Below, piece after piece: positions 35,953 to 45,705 of a DNA stretch of 64,000 nt. Under the pieces are notes generated by a model. The model ran no database searches. It had not been told where the DNA came from and worked only from the letters and a program-made list of their open reading frames with translations. This DNA is from a bacterium. Lineage in GTDB: Bacteria > SAR324 > XYD2-FULL-50-16. Location of the stretch: assembly GCA_018829445.1 (NCBI GenBank), contig JAHJTV010000074.1:170771-234770 (forward strand), in the 5' to 3' direction. Numbering within the stretch: the stretch's first letter is position 1; each line of letters starts with the position of its first letter. The position numbers were made by a program, and so were the translations under genes.

Positions 35953-36789
35953 ATGGCTATAAATACAGATATCATCGGTAAGGAGATCAAAGGCGAACCA
36001 TTTGTTTACAATCAGGACACTGTGATTCTTTATGCATTGGGTATAGGCGCTGGCAGAGATGATCTGACTTTTGTATATGAGAAAGATCTTAAGGTGTACC
36101 CAACCTTTGCAGTTATTCCATTCTTTCCAACTTTAATTCCGATTGCCACGGAAGCAAATCTGAACATGTTTACGGTTTTGCATGGCGAGCAGAAGATAAT
36201 CCTGCACAAAACAATTCCCACATCCGGAAGTCTTGTCAGTTCAGCTGTTTGTAGCTCTATATATGACAAAGGGGATAAGGGCGCAGTTCTTAACATTGAT
36301 ATCAAAAGCTGTGACGAGAACGGTGAGCTTTTGTTTGAGAACAAGGCTGTTGTTTTTGACAGAAGCGGTGGAAATTTCGGTGGTGATCGAGGACCAAAAG
36401 GCGAGAAAATAGTTCCTCCTGAGGGCAAGGAGCCGGATTTCAGTATTTCTTATAAAACATCCACAAATCAGGCTGCAATATACAGATTGAGTGGCGATAA
36501 AAACCCCCTCCATATTGATCCGGAGTTCTCAAAACTGGGTGGCTTTGATGTTCCGATTCTGCATGGCTTATGCTCTTACGGCTTTGCCGGTAGAGCAATA
36601 CTGGAAGGTGTTTGTGACAATGAACCGGCAAAACTGAAATCATTTGCAGCTCGTTTCACCGGTGTTGTTTTTCCAGGCGAAACATTGATTACAGAGGGAT
36701 GGAAGGCTGAAACCGGCAAATATATTATCCAGACAAAAACACAGGATGGACGTCTGGTTTTGGGTAATGGTCTTGCAGAAGTTGGATAA
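35953..36789 (+). CDS. MaoC-family enoyl-CoA hydratase 2
   Basis: A 278-aa double hotdog protein like the hydratase-2 part of peroxisomal multifunctional enzyme 2. The C-terminal half carries the hydratase-2 motif YRLSGDKNPLHIDPEF with catalytic Asp/His and GFDVPILHGLCSYG. The N-terminal half (DTVILYALGIGAG) is the substrate-binding repeat. It hydrates 2-enoyl-CoA to (R)-3-hydroxyacyl-CoA. GGAGG precedes the ATG. It is first in a run with two acyl-CoA dehydrogenases, so it belongs to a beta-oxidation-like pathway. Confidence 0.9.
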   Translation: MAINTDIIGKEIKGEPFVYNQDTVILYALGIGAGRDDLTFVYEKDLKVYPTFAVIPFFPTLIPIATEANLNMFTVLHGEQKIILHKTIPTSGSLVSSAVCSSIYDKGDKGAVLNIDIKSCDENGELLFENKAVVFDRSGGNFGGDRGPKGEKIVPPEGKEPDFSISYKTSTNQAAIYRLSGDKNPLHIDPEFSKLGGFDVPILHGLCSYGFAGRAILEGVCDNEPAKLKSFAARFTGVVFPGETLITEGWKAETGKYIIQTKTQDGRLVLGNGLAEVG

Positions 36790-36895
36790 AAACGATTCGG
36801 TCATAAAATCCTGTATTTCCAATCGGATATAAGCCCAGTAAAAGGCATATTTTTCCCGATTGGAATCACATTCACAAAAGATCCGGGAGTTGCTC

Positions 36896-38047
36896 ATGTT
36901 TGAATTAACAAAACCGCAGAAAGAGATCCAAAAGGCTGCCAAGGATTTTGCCAAAGGAGAATTTGATAAGGAGTTGGCATATGAATTGGAGAAAAACAAC
37001 GAGTTTCCAACCAGCATTTGGAAAAAAGCGGCCGAATTAGGATTCATTGGAATTCATTTTCCTGAAAAATATTCGGGCGGTGAGATGGGGTTATTCGAAA
37101 ATTCTTTAATTATTGAAGAGTTGTGTCGAAATGATCCAAGCATCGGAGTTGCAGTCGCACAAGCCTCATTTGCTTCGGAATGCATCGAAAAATTTGGCTC
37201 CGAAGAATTAAAAGCATCCTATTTGCCCCGAATTGCCGAGGGAGAAATATTGTCCGGTGGTGCCTTTTCCGAAACCCAACGGGGAGGCGATTACAAAAAC
37301 ATTCAAACCACTGCCGAGAAGAAAGGTGGTCAGTGGGTACTAAACGGCAGGAAGACTCATGTCATAAATGGAAGTCAGGCTGAGGTTTATGTTGTTTTAT
37401 GCAAAACAGATCAAACCTCGGCTTCGATTGAAAATAATCTGAGCATGATACTGGTTGATGCAGATAGCACTGGACTTTCAGCCGAGCCTTACGGAAAGAA
37501 GCTTGGTGAAAACATGGTTAAAACAGCCGTCCTGACCCTGGATAATGTCTCTGTTCCAGAGAATAAACTGGTAGGAAAAGAGGGAAAAGGATATTCCCAG
37601 ATGCTTGCTTTTCTGGACGACAGTAGAATAATAGCGGCTTCAATGGCCTTGGGCAATGCGCTCGCATCTTTTGACCGCATGCTGGATTATATCAAAGGAA
37701 GGGAGCAGTTCGGGAAAAAACTGGCAAGTTTCCAGGTGACTCAACACAAGGTGGCCGATATGGCTACAAAGATCGAATTGTCCAGGCTAATCATTCATAA
37801 GGCAGCCTGGTTGAGAGACAAAAAGAAAAGCGACAGTTCATTATGCTCAATGGCTAAAATGACCGCGGCACGAACAGCGATGGAAGTTGGGGCACAAACA
37901 ATACAGCTCTACGGCGGATATGGCTACATGACAGAGTATGAAGTCGAGCGATTTTACCGAGATGCAAAGATTATTGAACTCCGAGACGGAGCAAGAGATG
38001 TTCAAAAGGATATTGTTGCCAGTGCTGTAATCGGAAAGATTAAATAG
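36896..38047 (+). CDS. Acyl-CoA dehydrogenase 1
   Basis: Start chosen at ATG 36896 (GGGAG 7 nt upstream; residues MFELTKPQKEIQKAAKDF align with the family). An upstream ATG at 36860 would add 12 residues. The 383-aa FAD enzyme has FSETQRGGDYKNIQT at the flavin site, GLIG-like FPEKYSGGEMG, and the C-terminal LYGGYGYMTEYEVERFYRDAK. The usual catalytic Glu near the end (YEGT) is replaced by RDGA, so the base may be Asp or lie elsewhere. It introduces a 2,3 double bond in an acyl-CoA of unknown chain. Confidence 0.9.
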   Translation: MFELTKPQKEIQKAAKDFAKGEFDKELAYELEKNNEFPTSIWKKAAELGFIGIHFPEKYSGGEMGLFENSLIIEELCRNDPSIGVAVAQASFASECIEKFGSEELKASYLPRIAEGEILSGGAFSETQRGGDYKNIQTTAEKKGGQWVLNGRKTHVINGSQAEVYVVLCKTDQTSASIENNLSMILVDADSTGLSAEPYGKKLGENMVKTAVLTLDNVSVPENKLVGKEGKGYSQMLAFLDDSRIIAASMALGNALASFDRMLDYIKGREQFGKKLASFQVTQHKVADMATKIELSRLIIHKAAWLRDKKKSDSSLCSMAKMTAARTAMEVGAQTIQLYGGYGYMTEYEVERFYRDAKIIELRDGARDVQKDIVASAVIGKIK

Positions 38048-38071
38048 CTGATTGAATTAAAAGGAGTTAAT

Positions 38072-39214
38072 ATGGGAATTTTAAACTATACAGAAGAGCA
38101 TGAACGGTTTCGACAACGACTAATAGACCATATAGAAAAAGAGATTAAACCGAACGCCGCCAAATGGGAAAAAGATAAAATCGTTCCCAAGGAAGACTGG
38201 CGAAAGATGGGTGAGAAAGGATTCCTGTCAACTGCTGTTGCCAAAGAGTACGGTGGACCAGGGCTGGATTTTTTATACTCGGTGATTGTATCGGAAGAGA
38301 TGATCACCTCAGGGCAAACCGGGCTCGCTGCCGGATTGCATAGTGATATTATCGTTCCTTACATCGAAGCCTTTGGCACGGAAGCCATCAAAAAGAAATT
38401 TCTTCCGGGTTGTGTCTCCGGCGATATTATAACAGCAGTGGCGATGACAGAACCGGCTGCAGGAAGTGATGTTGCCTCAATTGAAACAACTGCGGTCGAA
38501 GAGGGAGATGAGGTTATCATCAATGGTTCCAAAACCTTCATATCAAACGGTATCAATTGTGACCTGGTAATAGTCGCAGCAAAAGATCCGGGGGTTGAGA
38601 GCAAACATAATGCGCTTTCTCTCTATTTGGTAGAGGATGGAACTCCTGGTTTTACCCGGGGCAGGCACCTGGAAAAAATGGGAATGTACGCTCAGGATAC
38701 AGCAGAACTCTTTTTTTCCGATTGTCGGATTCCAAAAGAGAACATGCTGGGAGAAAAAGGGGGCGGATTCATCATGTTGATGCAGAAGCTCCAGCAGGAA
38801 AGACTGGTAAGTGCAATCAGCAATGTAAAAGCTGCTGAATTCCTGTTGGAAAAAGCTGTTGAATTCTGCAAAACCAATGAGGTGGATGGCAAACCGCTCT
38901 CCAAACAACAGGCTGTTAAATTTACCCTGGCAGAACTGGCAACGGAAACAAAACTGAACCGTGCATTGCTAGACCAAGTGATTAAAGGTCATATGGAAGG
39001 TGAAAACATTATTGCCGAGACAATGATGATCAAGTATTCAAGTTCCGAGATGGCCAATCAATTAGTTGATCGCTTAATGGATCTTTTTGGTGAATACGGA
39101 GCATTGGAGAGCAATCATATCGCTGAACATTTCAGAGATTTAAGAATCACAACCATATTCGCAGGTACCACGGAGATCATGAAAACCATTATTGCGCAGG
39201 CAATGGGTCTTTAA
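38072..39214 (+). CDS. Acyl-CoA dehydrogenase 2
   Basis: A 380-aa protein with AVAKEYGGPGLDFLY, AMTEPAAGSDVASIETTA (flavin/substrate motif) and the end IFAGTTEIMKTIIAQAMG. The MCAD-type Glu is Ala in IFAGT, as in long-chain and isovaleryl-type enzymes whose base sits in another helix. AAGGAG precedes the ATG, 24 nt after dehydrogenase 1. The two may act as partners: heterotetrameric FadE pairs are known in sterol catabolism, a comparison that is inference here. Confidence 0.92.
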   Translation: MGILNYTEEHERFRQRLIDHIEKEIKPNAAKWEKDKIVPKEDWRKMGEKGFLSTAVAKEYGGPGLDFLYSVIVSEEMITSGQTGLAAGLHSDIIVPYIEAFGTEAIKKKFLPGCVSGDIITAVAMTEPAAGSDVASIETTAVEEGDEVIINGSKTFISNGINCDLVIVAAKDPGVESKHNALSLYLVEDGTPGFTRGRHLEKMGMYAQDTAELFFSDCRIPKENMLGEKGGGFIMLMQKLQQERLVSAISNVKAAEFLLEKAVEFCKTNEVDGKPLSKQQAVKFTLAELATETKLNRALLDQVIKGHMEGENIIAETMMIKYSSSEMANQLVDRLMDLFGEYGALESNHIAEHFRDLRITTIFAGTTEIMKTIIAQAMGL

Positions 39215-39499
39215 TCAATAAGCTGGTCGGGATTCAGGTTTCCGATCAGCTAAATCCCGCTTTTTCAAGACCTTTTCCCTTATCTGAAATTGATGGCAAT
39301 TTCGGACATTTGTCCTTTTCTTTCGCCCTATAAAAGCATATTATTTTCTGGTCAATCGTGAATCATTTAACGATAACACGCTGAAGGTTCTTGTATTTGC
39401 ATTTTCTAATCAGCAGCGATTTTCAGCTATCGTCTGAGTTCAGAAAATTTGAGTAGTATTGCTCAATATCCTTTTAATCGTTTCAAACAAGCAAATAAA

Positions 39500-40456
39500 A
39501 TGGCTACAAAAGTTATTATAGATACTGATCCCGGAATAGATGATGCCATGGCCATTTTATTTGCCTGGCTGGTTCCTTCAATTGAGATCGTTGGTCTGAC
39601 AACTATTTTTGGTAATGTTTCCGTCGAACATGCAACAGAAAATGCATTGCGTCTGGTGGAAATGATGGGTGCAGATATCCCGGTGGCAATGGGGGCAAGA
39701 AGGCCTTTGGTTCAGGATCTGCGTGAGTATCCCGATTACGTTCACGGTAAGAATGGTTTTGGTGATGTCCTTCTGGGCAAACCGACATCAAAGTCGTTGG
39801 ATATTTCAGCCGCTGATTTTATTATTGAACAGATCATGAATCATCCCAATGAAATCAGTCTTGTAGCTATTGGTCCCTTGACTAATCTGGCTTTGGCTTT
39901 GAAAAAGGAACCCGCTATCAAACAGAATGTCAAAGAGGTGATATTTATGGGAGGAGCCGTAACAGCGAACGGCAATGTGAATCCTGCTGCGGAAGCAAAT
40001 ATGATCAGTGATCCCCATGCCGCTGATATTGTAGTAACCAGTGACTGGCCGGTTACCATGATCGGACTGGATGTCAGTCATCAAATTGTTATGACCGAAT
40101 CTTATCTGAAAGAGGTCCACAACGAATCCAGTTTTGCGGGAAGCTTCCTGCACGATATTTCAGGATTCTATCTAGATTTTCATCGACAGTACGGAGTAGA
40201 CGGGATTTATACCCATGATCCCTCTACTATCGCATATCTGATGGATCCCAATCTGTTTTCTATCGAAGAGGGTGAAGTGAGAGTTGTAACCGAAGGCATT
40301 GCTTGTGGAAAGACTATTATGAACAGAGACCAGAATAAATATGGTAAAACTGATTGGTCAGGTATCCCAAAATTGAAGGTTTGCATGGGAGTCAATAATG
40401 TCGGAATTCTTGAACTCTACAGAAAAACATTCATAAATTCAAAAGACAATGTCTAA
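39500..40456 (+). CDS. Inosine-uridine-preferring nucleoside hydrolase
   Basis: About 318 aa from ATG 39500. A TTG at 39449 gives a longer form with an atypical N-terminus, and neither start has a clear ribosome site. The N-terminal DTDPGIDDAMAI is the Ca2+-binding Asp cluster of nucleoside hydrolases. VAIGPLTNLALALKKEP and GGAVTANGNVNPAAEANMISDP are further family motifs, and THDPSTIAYLMDP near the end holds the active His/Asp. It hydrolyses ribonucleosides to base plus ribose. Its place inside an acyl-CoA locus is unexplained. Confidence 0.9.
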   Translation: MATKVIIDTDPGIDDAMAILFAWLVPSIEIVGLTTIFGNVSVEHATENALRLVEMMGADIPVAMGARRPLVQDLREYPDYVHGKNGFGDVLLGKPTSKSLDISAADFIIEQIMNHPNEISLVAIGPLTNLALALKKEPAIKQNVKEVIFMGGAVTANGNVNPAAEANMISDPHAADIVVTSDWPVTMIGLDVSHQIVMTESYLKEVHNESSFAGSFLHDISGFYLDFHRQYGVDGIYTHDPSTIAYLMDPNLFSIEEGEVRVVTEGIACGKTIMNRDQNKYGKTDWSGIPKLKVCMGVNNVGILELYRKTFINSKDNV

Positions 40457-40788
40457 AACAATCAGACTAAATCGCATTTCAAATCATTCAACACTTTCGT
40501 AAGAATCCCCAGCTTGTCATTCAGGCTTCACAGTCTGTGGCCTAATTCAGGAATGATTGGGTTATCTCAAGATTAAAGCCGTGTGAAGATATAACGAATT
40601 TTTTATCGTGATACTGACAGCAAGCCTCTGCTTAAATATCTCTCCAAATCTCTGTTTTGTTTTCAAAAATATTGACCTTTTACAGATAAGTTAGTAAAAC
40701 TAACCTGTTTGTAATATAGCCAATAAATCATACGTTTGTCTTCCTCCTATTAAATTATAGTTCCACACAAGGAAAAACTAAAAAGGAT
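40457..40788. other. Intergenic region before the CoA-transferase-fold pair
   Basis: These 332 bp carry a hairpin (AGGCTTCACAGTCTGTGGCCT, about 40523-40543) inside a TGTCATTC...GAATGAT unit (40515-40556), related to the other TGTCAT repeats. The rest is AT-rich upstream sequence with no gene. Confidence 0.45.
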
Positions 40789-41682
40789 ATGGTTTTGAAA
40801 AATGGAAAGACTCTGATCAGTGAAGAAGAAGCGTTGGATCTGATCAAAGATGATATGACCATCGCCATCGGCGGTTTTATAACTTCCCATCACCCCATGA
40901 GTATTCTTCGGGGAATAGCAAAACGGAAGATAAAAAACCTGATGATTATTGGAAGCCTGTCAGCGTCTTTTGAAGTTGATATTCTAATCGGCTGTGGATG
41001 CGTAAAAAAGCTTGCAGCGGCCTATGTCGGTGCCGAGTCGGTTGCCCCCATCGGTCCCTTTTTTAAATCTGCTATGGAAAATGGCAAATTGGAACTGTGG
41101 GAGTGCGACGAGATAATCCTGGCCGCACAGCTTCAGGCGAGTGCGTTCGACCTGCCATTTTTTCCGGTACGAGGTGGATTGGGAACGGATCTGCCTGTAC
41201 TAAATCCTGATTTAAAGGAATTTACCGATCCCATCAAAAAAGAGAAATTGTTGGCTGTGCCCGCAAAACGGATTGATATTGCCATTACCCATGCCTCTCA
41301 GGCGGATGAGCGTGGAAACGTTCAATATTCCGGTAATTCCTATCTGGATGTGTTGATGTCTCGCGCTGCCGATGTAACCATTACTTCGGTTGAGAAGATT
41401 GTCCCAACCGAGTTTATACGGAAAGATCCCTTTAAAACCGCTTATCGGGCGGATTATGTTCTAAAAGCCCCTTTCGGATCACATCCTTTTTCCAGTCATG
41501 GGTTTTATCGTGAGGATGAACAGTTCTTAGGCGAATACGGTTTGTTGGCATATGCAGCAACAAAAGGAGAAGATAGTGGATGGATTGAATTTAAAGAAAA
41601 ATACATAGACAAACCCCGGGAGCATTTTGAATATCTGGAACAGGTTGGAATTAGAAGATTGTTTTCATTGGATGAATTTTAG
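40789..41682 (+). CDS. CoA-transferase family subunit A, IpdA/GctA-like
   Basis: A 297-aa protein with MTIAIGGFITSHHPMSILRG at the start. The region WECDEIILAAQLQASAFDLP, then GGLGTDLP, aligns with the segment of IpdA that holds its catalytic Glu (Glu108 here). The later ASQADERGNVQYSG and SVEKIVPTEFI are family motifs. Classic members move CoA between acids. IpdA/IpdB of steroid degradation instead opens a ring hydrolytically. Subunit B follows 14 nt downstream. The substrate is probably a cyclic or branched acyl-CoA (inference). Confidence 0.85.
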   Translation: MVLKNGKTLISEEEALDLIKDDMTIAIGGFITSHHPMSILRGIAKRKIKNLMIIGSLSASFEVDILIGCGCVKKLAAAYVGAESVAPIGPFFKSAMENGKLELWECDEIILAAQLQASAFDLPFFPVRGGLGTDLPVLNPDLKEFTDPIKKEKLLAVPAKRIDIAITHASQADERGNVQYSGNSYLDVLMSRAADVTITSVEKIVPTEFIRKDPFKTAYRADYVLKAPFGSHPFSSHGFYREDEQFLGEYGLLAYAATKGEDSGWIEFKEKYIDKPREHFEYLEQVGIRRLFSLDEF

Positions 41683-41696
41683 AAATTGGGGTGATT

Positions 41697-42473
41697 ATGG
41701 AGAAATACTCAATCAAGGAATTGATGGCATGTTGTCTATCAAGGGATATCAAGGATGGGGAAAAGGTGGTGGTTGGAGCGAATTTTCCGATTCCGAGAGC
41801 GGCAGTTTTATTATCCCGTTTCACCCATGCTCCCAATATTTCCATGGGGATGGGAGCGTTTTCCGTCAATCTAAAAGAGGCGGATGATGCAACCCCGCTT
41901 AAGTTTTTTTGCGATTATAGTCCAATTCAGTGGGCAGAAAGCGCAGCTTTTTTTCCGATTGAATTGTTTTGCTTCCATAAGCTGGATGTGTTTTTTATTA
42001 GCGGTATCCAGATAGATCAATTTGGTAACACCAACCTCATCGGAATCAAAAATGAAAAGGGAGGTTATAAGTTCAGGGGCCCGGGAAGTATAGGAACGAC
42101 AACATTGGCGGCTGTTGCCAAAAGATATTACATCGTAACGGAACACCATACCCCCAGAGTATTTGTTGAGAAGTGCAGTATTGTCAGCGCATTGGGATTT
42201 GGGGATGGAAGCAAAGGATTAAGAAAGTCATACAGCCTGCCGGGCAACGGTCCCCGATATTGTGTGACGCCCTTATGTATTTTTGATTTCTCTCCAGAGA
42301 CCCGCAAAATGAGATTGTTTTCTCTACATCCCGGAGTATCCGTTGAAGATGTTATAAAAAACACAGGATTCAAACCTGAAATACCAGACAGGATTCAACA
42401 GACAAAACCGCCTTCTAAAGAAGAATTACAGATATTGAGGAATAGGATAGATCCGGAAGGCAATCTCAAATGA
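41697..42473 (+). CDS. CoA-transferase family subunit B, IpdB/GctB-like
   Basis: About 258 aa from ATG 41697 (GTG 41691 is an alternative). It has FTHAPNISMGMGAF where glutaconate CoA-transferase beta has its catalytic Glu (FEAG-like). The Glu is absent, as in IpdB. The C-terminus matches IpdB/GctB closely: LFSLHPGVSVEDVIKNTGF, then EELQILRNRIDP. A missing transferase Glu in B with a conserved Glu in A favours IpdAB-type hydrolase over true CoA transfer. Confidence 0.82.
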   Translation: MEKYSIKELMACCLSRDIKDGEKVVVGANFPIPRAAVLLSRFTHAPNISMGMGAFSVNLKEADDATPLKFFCDYSPIQWAESAAFFPIELFCFHKLDVFFISGIQIDQFGNTNLIGIKNEKGGYKFRGPGSIGTTTLAAVAKRYYIVTEHHTPRVFVEKCSIVSALGFGDGSKGLRKSYSLPGNGPRYCVTPLCIFDFSPETRKMRLFSLHPGVSVEDVIKNTGFKPEIPDRIQQTKPPSKEELQILRNRIDPEGNLK

Positions 42474-42495
42474 TTATTGTTAAGGAGAAACGGTT

Positions 42496-43662
42496 ATGAA
42501 ACTGAAAAAGGCTGATGAGTTGTATTTTACCAAAGATCATGAATTGGTGAGGAAATCGGTCAGGGATTTTGTTAAAAAGGAGATCAATCCTTACGTTGAT
42601 GAGTGGGAAGAGAAGGGGGAAACCAATCTGCATGCTTTGTTTAAAAAAATGGGTGATCTTGGTTTTCTGGGTATCAGATACGATCCGAAATATGGAGGAC
42701 AAGGTTTGGATTTTTGGTATGAGCTGGTTTTAATGGAAGAGCTGGCCCATATCAAAGGATTGGGATTGCCGATTGCAATCGGTGTACAAACTCATATGGC
42801 TACCCCTGCCATTGATGAATTTGGAAGTGAATATCTAAAAGATACCTATCTTAAGCCGGCTATTGCAGGCGATATGGTAAGCTCAATTGCAGTTACGGAG
42901 CCTGGAGCCGGATCTGATGTTAGTGCTCTTCAAACGCGAGCTGTAAGAGAGGGAGACTCCTATATAATAAATGGCTCAAAAACTTTTATTACCAACGGCA
43001 CCCAGGCTGATTTTCTGACTTTGCTGGCGAGAACCAGCGAAGAGCAGGGGTATCACAGTTTCAGTCTGTTTGTTGTACCGACAAGCCTTCCCGGATTCAA
43101 GGTCAGCAAAAAACTGGATAAGCTTGGAATGAAAAGCAGCGATACCGCCGAGTTGTTTTTTGATGATATGAAAATTCCCGCAGAGAATTTGATTGGTAAA
43201 GAGGGGGAAGGGTTCATCTACCAGATGAGACAGTTTCAGCATGAACGTTTTGCCTGTCTTCCCCTAACCTATATAGCTGCTAAAGATGTTATCGACATGA
43301 CGGTGGAGTATATCAAAGAACGGGTTGTGTTCGGGAAACCCCTGTCAAAGAAACAGGTTTTGCAGCACAGACTGGTTGAGTGGATGACGGAAATTGAATG
43401 TATGAAACAGTTGACTTATCATATTGTTCGCATGAAACAGGCAAATCTGGATGCAACCAGGGAAATTACCATGGGAAAACTGAAGGGAGCGAGATTGTTA
43501 CAATCGGTCATCAGTGGATGCTTGCAGATGTTTGGGGGAATGGGGTTTATGAATGAAATGTTGATATCCCGGTATTATCGTGATGTCAGAGTATTATCGG
43601 TTGGTGGTGGAGCGGATGAAGTCATGTGTGATGTTTTGGCCAAATTGGAAGGTTTGGTTTAG
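42496..43662 (+). CDS. Acyl-CoA dehydrogenase 3
   Basis: A 388-aa protein with IRYDPKYGGQGLDFWYEL, VTEPGAGSDVSALQTRA, MFGGMGFMNEMLISRYYRD and the end LSVGGGADEVM. The position of the MCAD catalytic Glu is Gly, so the base, if any, is elsewhere. AAGGAG precedes the ATG, 22 nt after subunit B, which marks one operon of CoA-transferase-fold A, B and a dehydrogenase. Substrate unknown. Confidence 0.9.
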   Translation: MKLKKADELYFTKDHELVRKSVRDFVKKEINPYVDEWEEKGETNLHALFKKMGDLGFLGIRYDPKYGGQGLDFWYELVLMEELAHIKGLGLPIAIGVQTHMATPAIDEFGSEYLKDTYLKPAIAGDMVSSIAVTEPGAGSDVSALQTRAVREGDSYIINGSKTFITNGTQADFLTLLARTSEEQGYHSFSLFVVPTSLPGFKVSKKLDKLGMKSSDTAELFFDDMKIPAENLIGKEGEGFIYQMRQFQHERFACLPLTYIAAKDVIDMTVEYIKERVVFGKPLSKKQVLQHRLVEWMTEIECMKQLTYHIVRMKQANLDATREITMGKLKGARLLQSVISGCLQMFGGMGFMNEMLISRYYRDVRVLSVGGGADEVMCDVLAKLEGLV

Positions 43663-43835
43663 ATATAATGCCGGGAATCAGCACTATTATTTTTCATCAT
43701 GCATTTGCAGTGGGTTAGATTTTCCGTCGTTAGATTTTTAATAAATCAGTTGAGATCCGACAGGGATTTATATAACCTTACACTTTGGCAAAAAAAACTA
43801 GAACATCAGACATCCCTTCGATGAATTGATAAACA

Positions 43836-45209
43836 ATGGCAGTTGAAAACAAATCGGTTTTAACGATCCCTCATGATTTTGAAGCAGAACAGGCAGTTTT
43901 GGGTGCTGTTATTCTAAATAACAACACCATTAACGAAATTGCCGGCATCCTAACTCCGAATTCATTTCACGCTGAAGCCCATCGTCATATCTATCGCGCC
44001 ATGCTGGAACTGGTTGAAGCCAACCAGCCCATTGATGAGATTCTTCTTGGAGATCAGTTAAAAGAGTTCGGCAAGCTGGAAGATATAGGCGGATATCCTT
44101 ATCTGGCAGAATTGGTGGATTGTGTTCCCAGTTCCGGTAATATTGTTTATTACGCCAAAATCATTCAGGAGCACTCTTTATTACGGGACTTAATCACCAC
44201 AACTTCCGACATTGGAAGAAAAAGTCGAGATCCCCAGCAAGGCATTGCTGAACTGTTAGCGGAAGCCGAGAACAAAATTACCGAGATAGCCACCCGATCA
44301 TCGACAAAGAGTTACAGTCATATCAAAGATATCCTGGCAACAAACTTCAATCGTCTTGAGGAGATCTCAGAGAGCAAGAGTGAAATCACCGGGTTGGCAA
44401 CCGGTTTTATGGATCTCGACAGACTTACTTCGGGTTTGCAGGCATCTGATCTGATTATTATCGCGGCCAGACCATCCATGGGTAAAACCGCATTGGCCTT
44501 GAATATAGGAACCTATATTGCAACTCATTCCGGGGAAAAAGGGGCTGTTATAATTTTCAGCCTGGAGATGTCCAAAGAACAATTGGCCATGCGGATGCTG
44601 ACTGCAGAATCAAGGATTGACAGCAAGAAGATGAGAACCGGTAACCTCGATCAGGAAGATTGGGATAAACTTGCCATGGCAACGGATAAGCTTTCCATTG
44701 CACCGATTTATATAAATGACACCTCTGCCATTACTCCATATGAGGTGATTACCATCTGCAAACAACTGAACAAGGAGCTGGAAAACGGAGTATCGCTTGT
44801 TATTGTTGACTATTTGCAGTTAATGCAGGGAAACAAAAAAACAAACTCACGGGAACAGGAGATTGCCGAAATCTCACGTTCATTCAAGGGAGTTGCAAAA
44901 GAACTGAATATTCCGGTCATTGCTCTGTCACAGTTAAACAGGGCTTTGGAAAACAGGAGTGATAAGCATCCACAGCTTTCAGATTTAAGGGAATCCGGTT
45001 CCATTGAGCAAGATGCTGATATAATCCTCTTTATTTATCGGGATGAGGTCTATAACGAAGAAACGGAAAAGCAGGGAATTGCAGAAATCATCATTGCCAA
45101 GCATAGAAATGGTCCTACCGGTGTCATCGAACTTGTTTTCGCAGGAAAATACACTAAGTTTGCCAGTATTTCCAGAATGGAAGCTCCACAAGTTTTAGAC
45201 GGGGGGTGA
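43836..45209 (+). CDS. dnaB: Replicative DNA helicase DnaB
   Basis: A 457-aa protein. The N-terminal helical domain has PHDFEAEQAVLGAVILNN. The RecA-like domain has Walker A ARPSMGKTALAL, SLEMSKEQLAMRML, Walker B VIVDYLQLM, and the Arg finger region LSQLNRALENRSDKHPQLSD. It is the hexameric 5'-3' fork helicase. Its stop overlaps the start of the DUF721/DciA gene, followed by rsmA. No intein is visible. Confidence 0.97.
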   Translation: MAVENKSVLTIPHDFEAEQAVLGAVILNNNTINEIAGILTPNSFHAEAHRHIYRAMLELVEANQPIDEILLGDQLKEFGKLEDIGGYPYLAELVDCVPSSGNIVYYAKIIQEHSLLRDLITTTSDIGRKSRDPQQGIAELLAEAENKITEIATRSSTKSYSHIKDILATNFNRLEEISESKSEITGLATGFMDLDRLTSGLQASDLIIIAARPSMGKTALALNIGTYIATHSGEKGAVIIFSLEMSKEQLAMRMLTAESRIDSKKMRTGNLDQEDWDKLAMATDKLSIAPIYINDTSAITPYEVITICKQLNKELENGVSLVIVDYLQLMQGNKKTNSREQEIAEISRSFKGVAKELNIPVIALSQLNRALENRSDKHPQLSDLRESGSIEQDADIILFIYRDEVYNEETEKQGIAEIIIAKHRNGPTGVIELVFAGKYTKFASISRMEAPQVLDGG

Positions 45210-45703
45210 TGAGTTATTCAGAAGATGGCAACCAATTTACAAAACTGGAAAAAGCCGTTGAAAACGTATTGGTAGAAAACAAACTGCAATCCGTTCTCTA
45301 TTTCACAAAGATTCACAAGTATTGGGAAGTCATTGTCGGGAAGCCCTTAGCTGGCAAAACCTCTCCAGCAAAGTTGGTTAAGAAAACACTGATCGTTATG
45401 GTGGAGGATGCCGCTTATTCCCATCATTTGAAATACTTTGAAAAAAATATAATTGACCTGATTGCATCACCGGAGATTTGTGGAGAAGGTATCGTCAGAA
45501 AAGTTGTATTTAAGGTAAAGGAAAAATCCCTCATAAAGCAAAAACAGGTTGCTCAACCGGAATCAAAAGAGCAGGTTCCCATCAAAATCAAGCCAATAAA
45601 AAACGAGGCAGCGCAAACTGCAGAAATCATTAAAGACAAGCGATTGAAGGCCTCTTTCAGTCGTTTTATGTCAAGCAATATACCCGATAAAGACACCCAA
45701 TAA
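45209..45703 (+). CDS. dciA: DUF721 family protein, DciA-like helicase loader
   Basis: A 164-aa protein from ATG 45209 (GTG 45206 is the alternative), overlapping the dnaB stop in GTGATGAG. The domain (about 10-105) has the DUF721 pattern: helix then HKYWEVIVGKPLAGKTSPAKLVKKTLIV, VEDAAYSHHLKY, and a basic C-terminal tail. DciA proteins are the ancestral bacterial loaders of DnaB where DnaC/DnaI are absent. Overlap with dnaB itself makes the assignment strong. Confidence 0.82.
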   Translation: MSYSEDGNQFTKLEKAVENVLVENKLQSVLYFTKIHKYWEVIVGKPLAGKTSPAKLVKKTLIVMVEDAAYSHHLKYFEKNIIDLIASPEICGEGIVRKVVFKVKEKSLIKQKQVAQPESKEQVPIKIKPIKNEAAQTAEIIKDKRLKASFSRFMSSNIPDKDTQ

Positions 45704-45705
45704 AC

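Noticed and set aside
41627..41887. 86-aa plus-strand frame across the CoA-transferase A/B junction
   Set aside because: It is out of frame with both real genes and lacks any domain.
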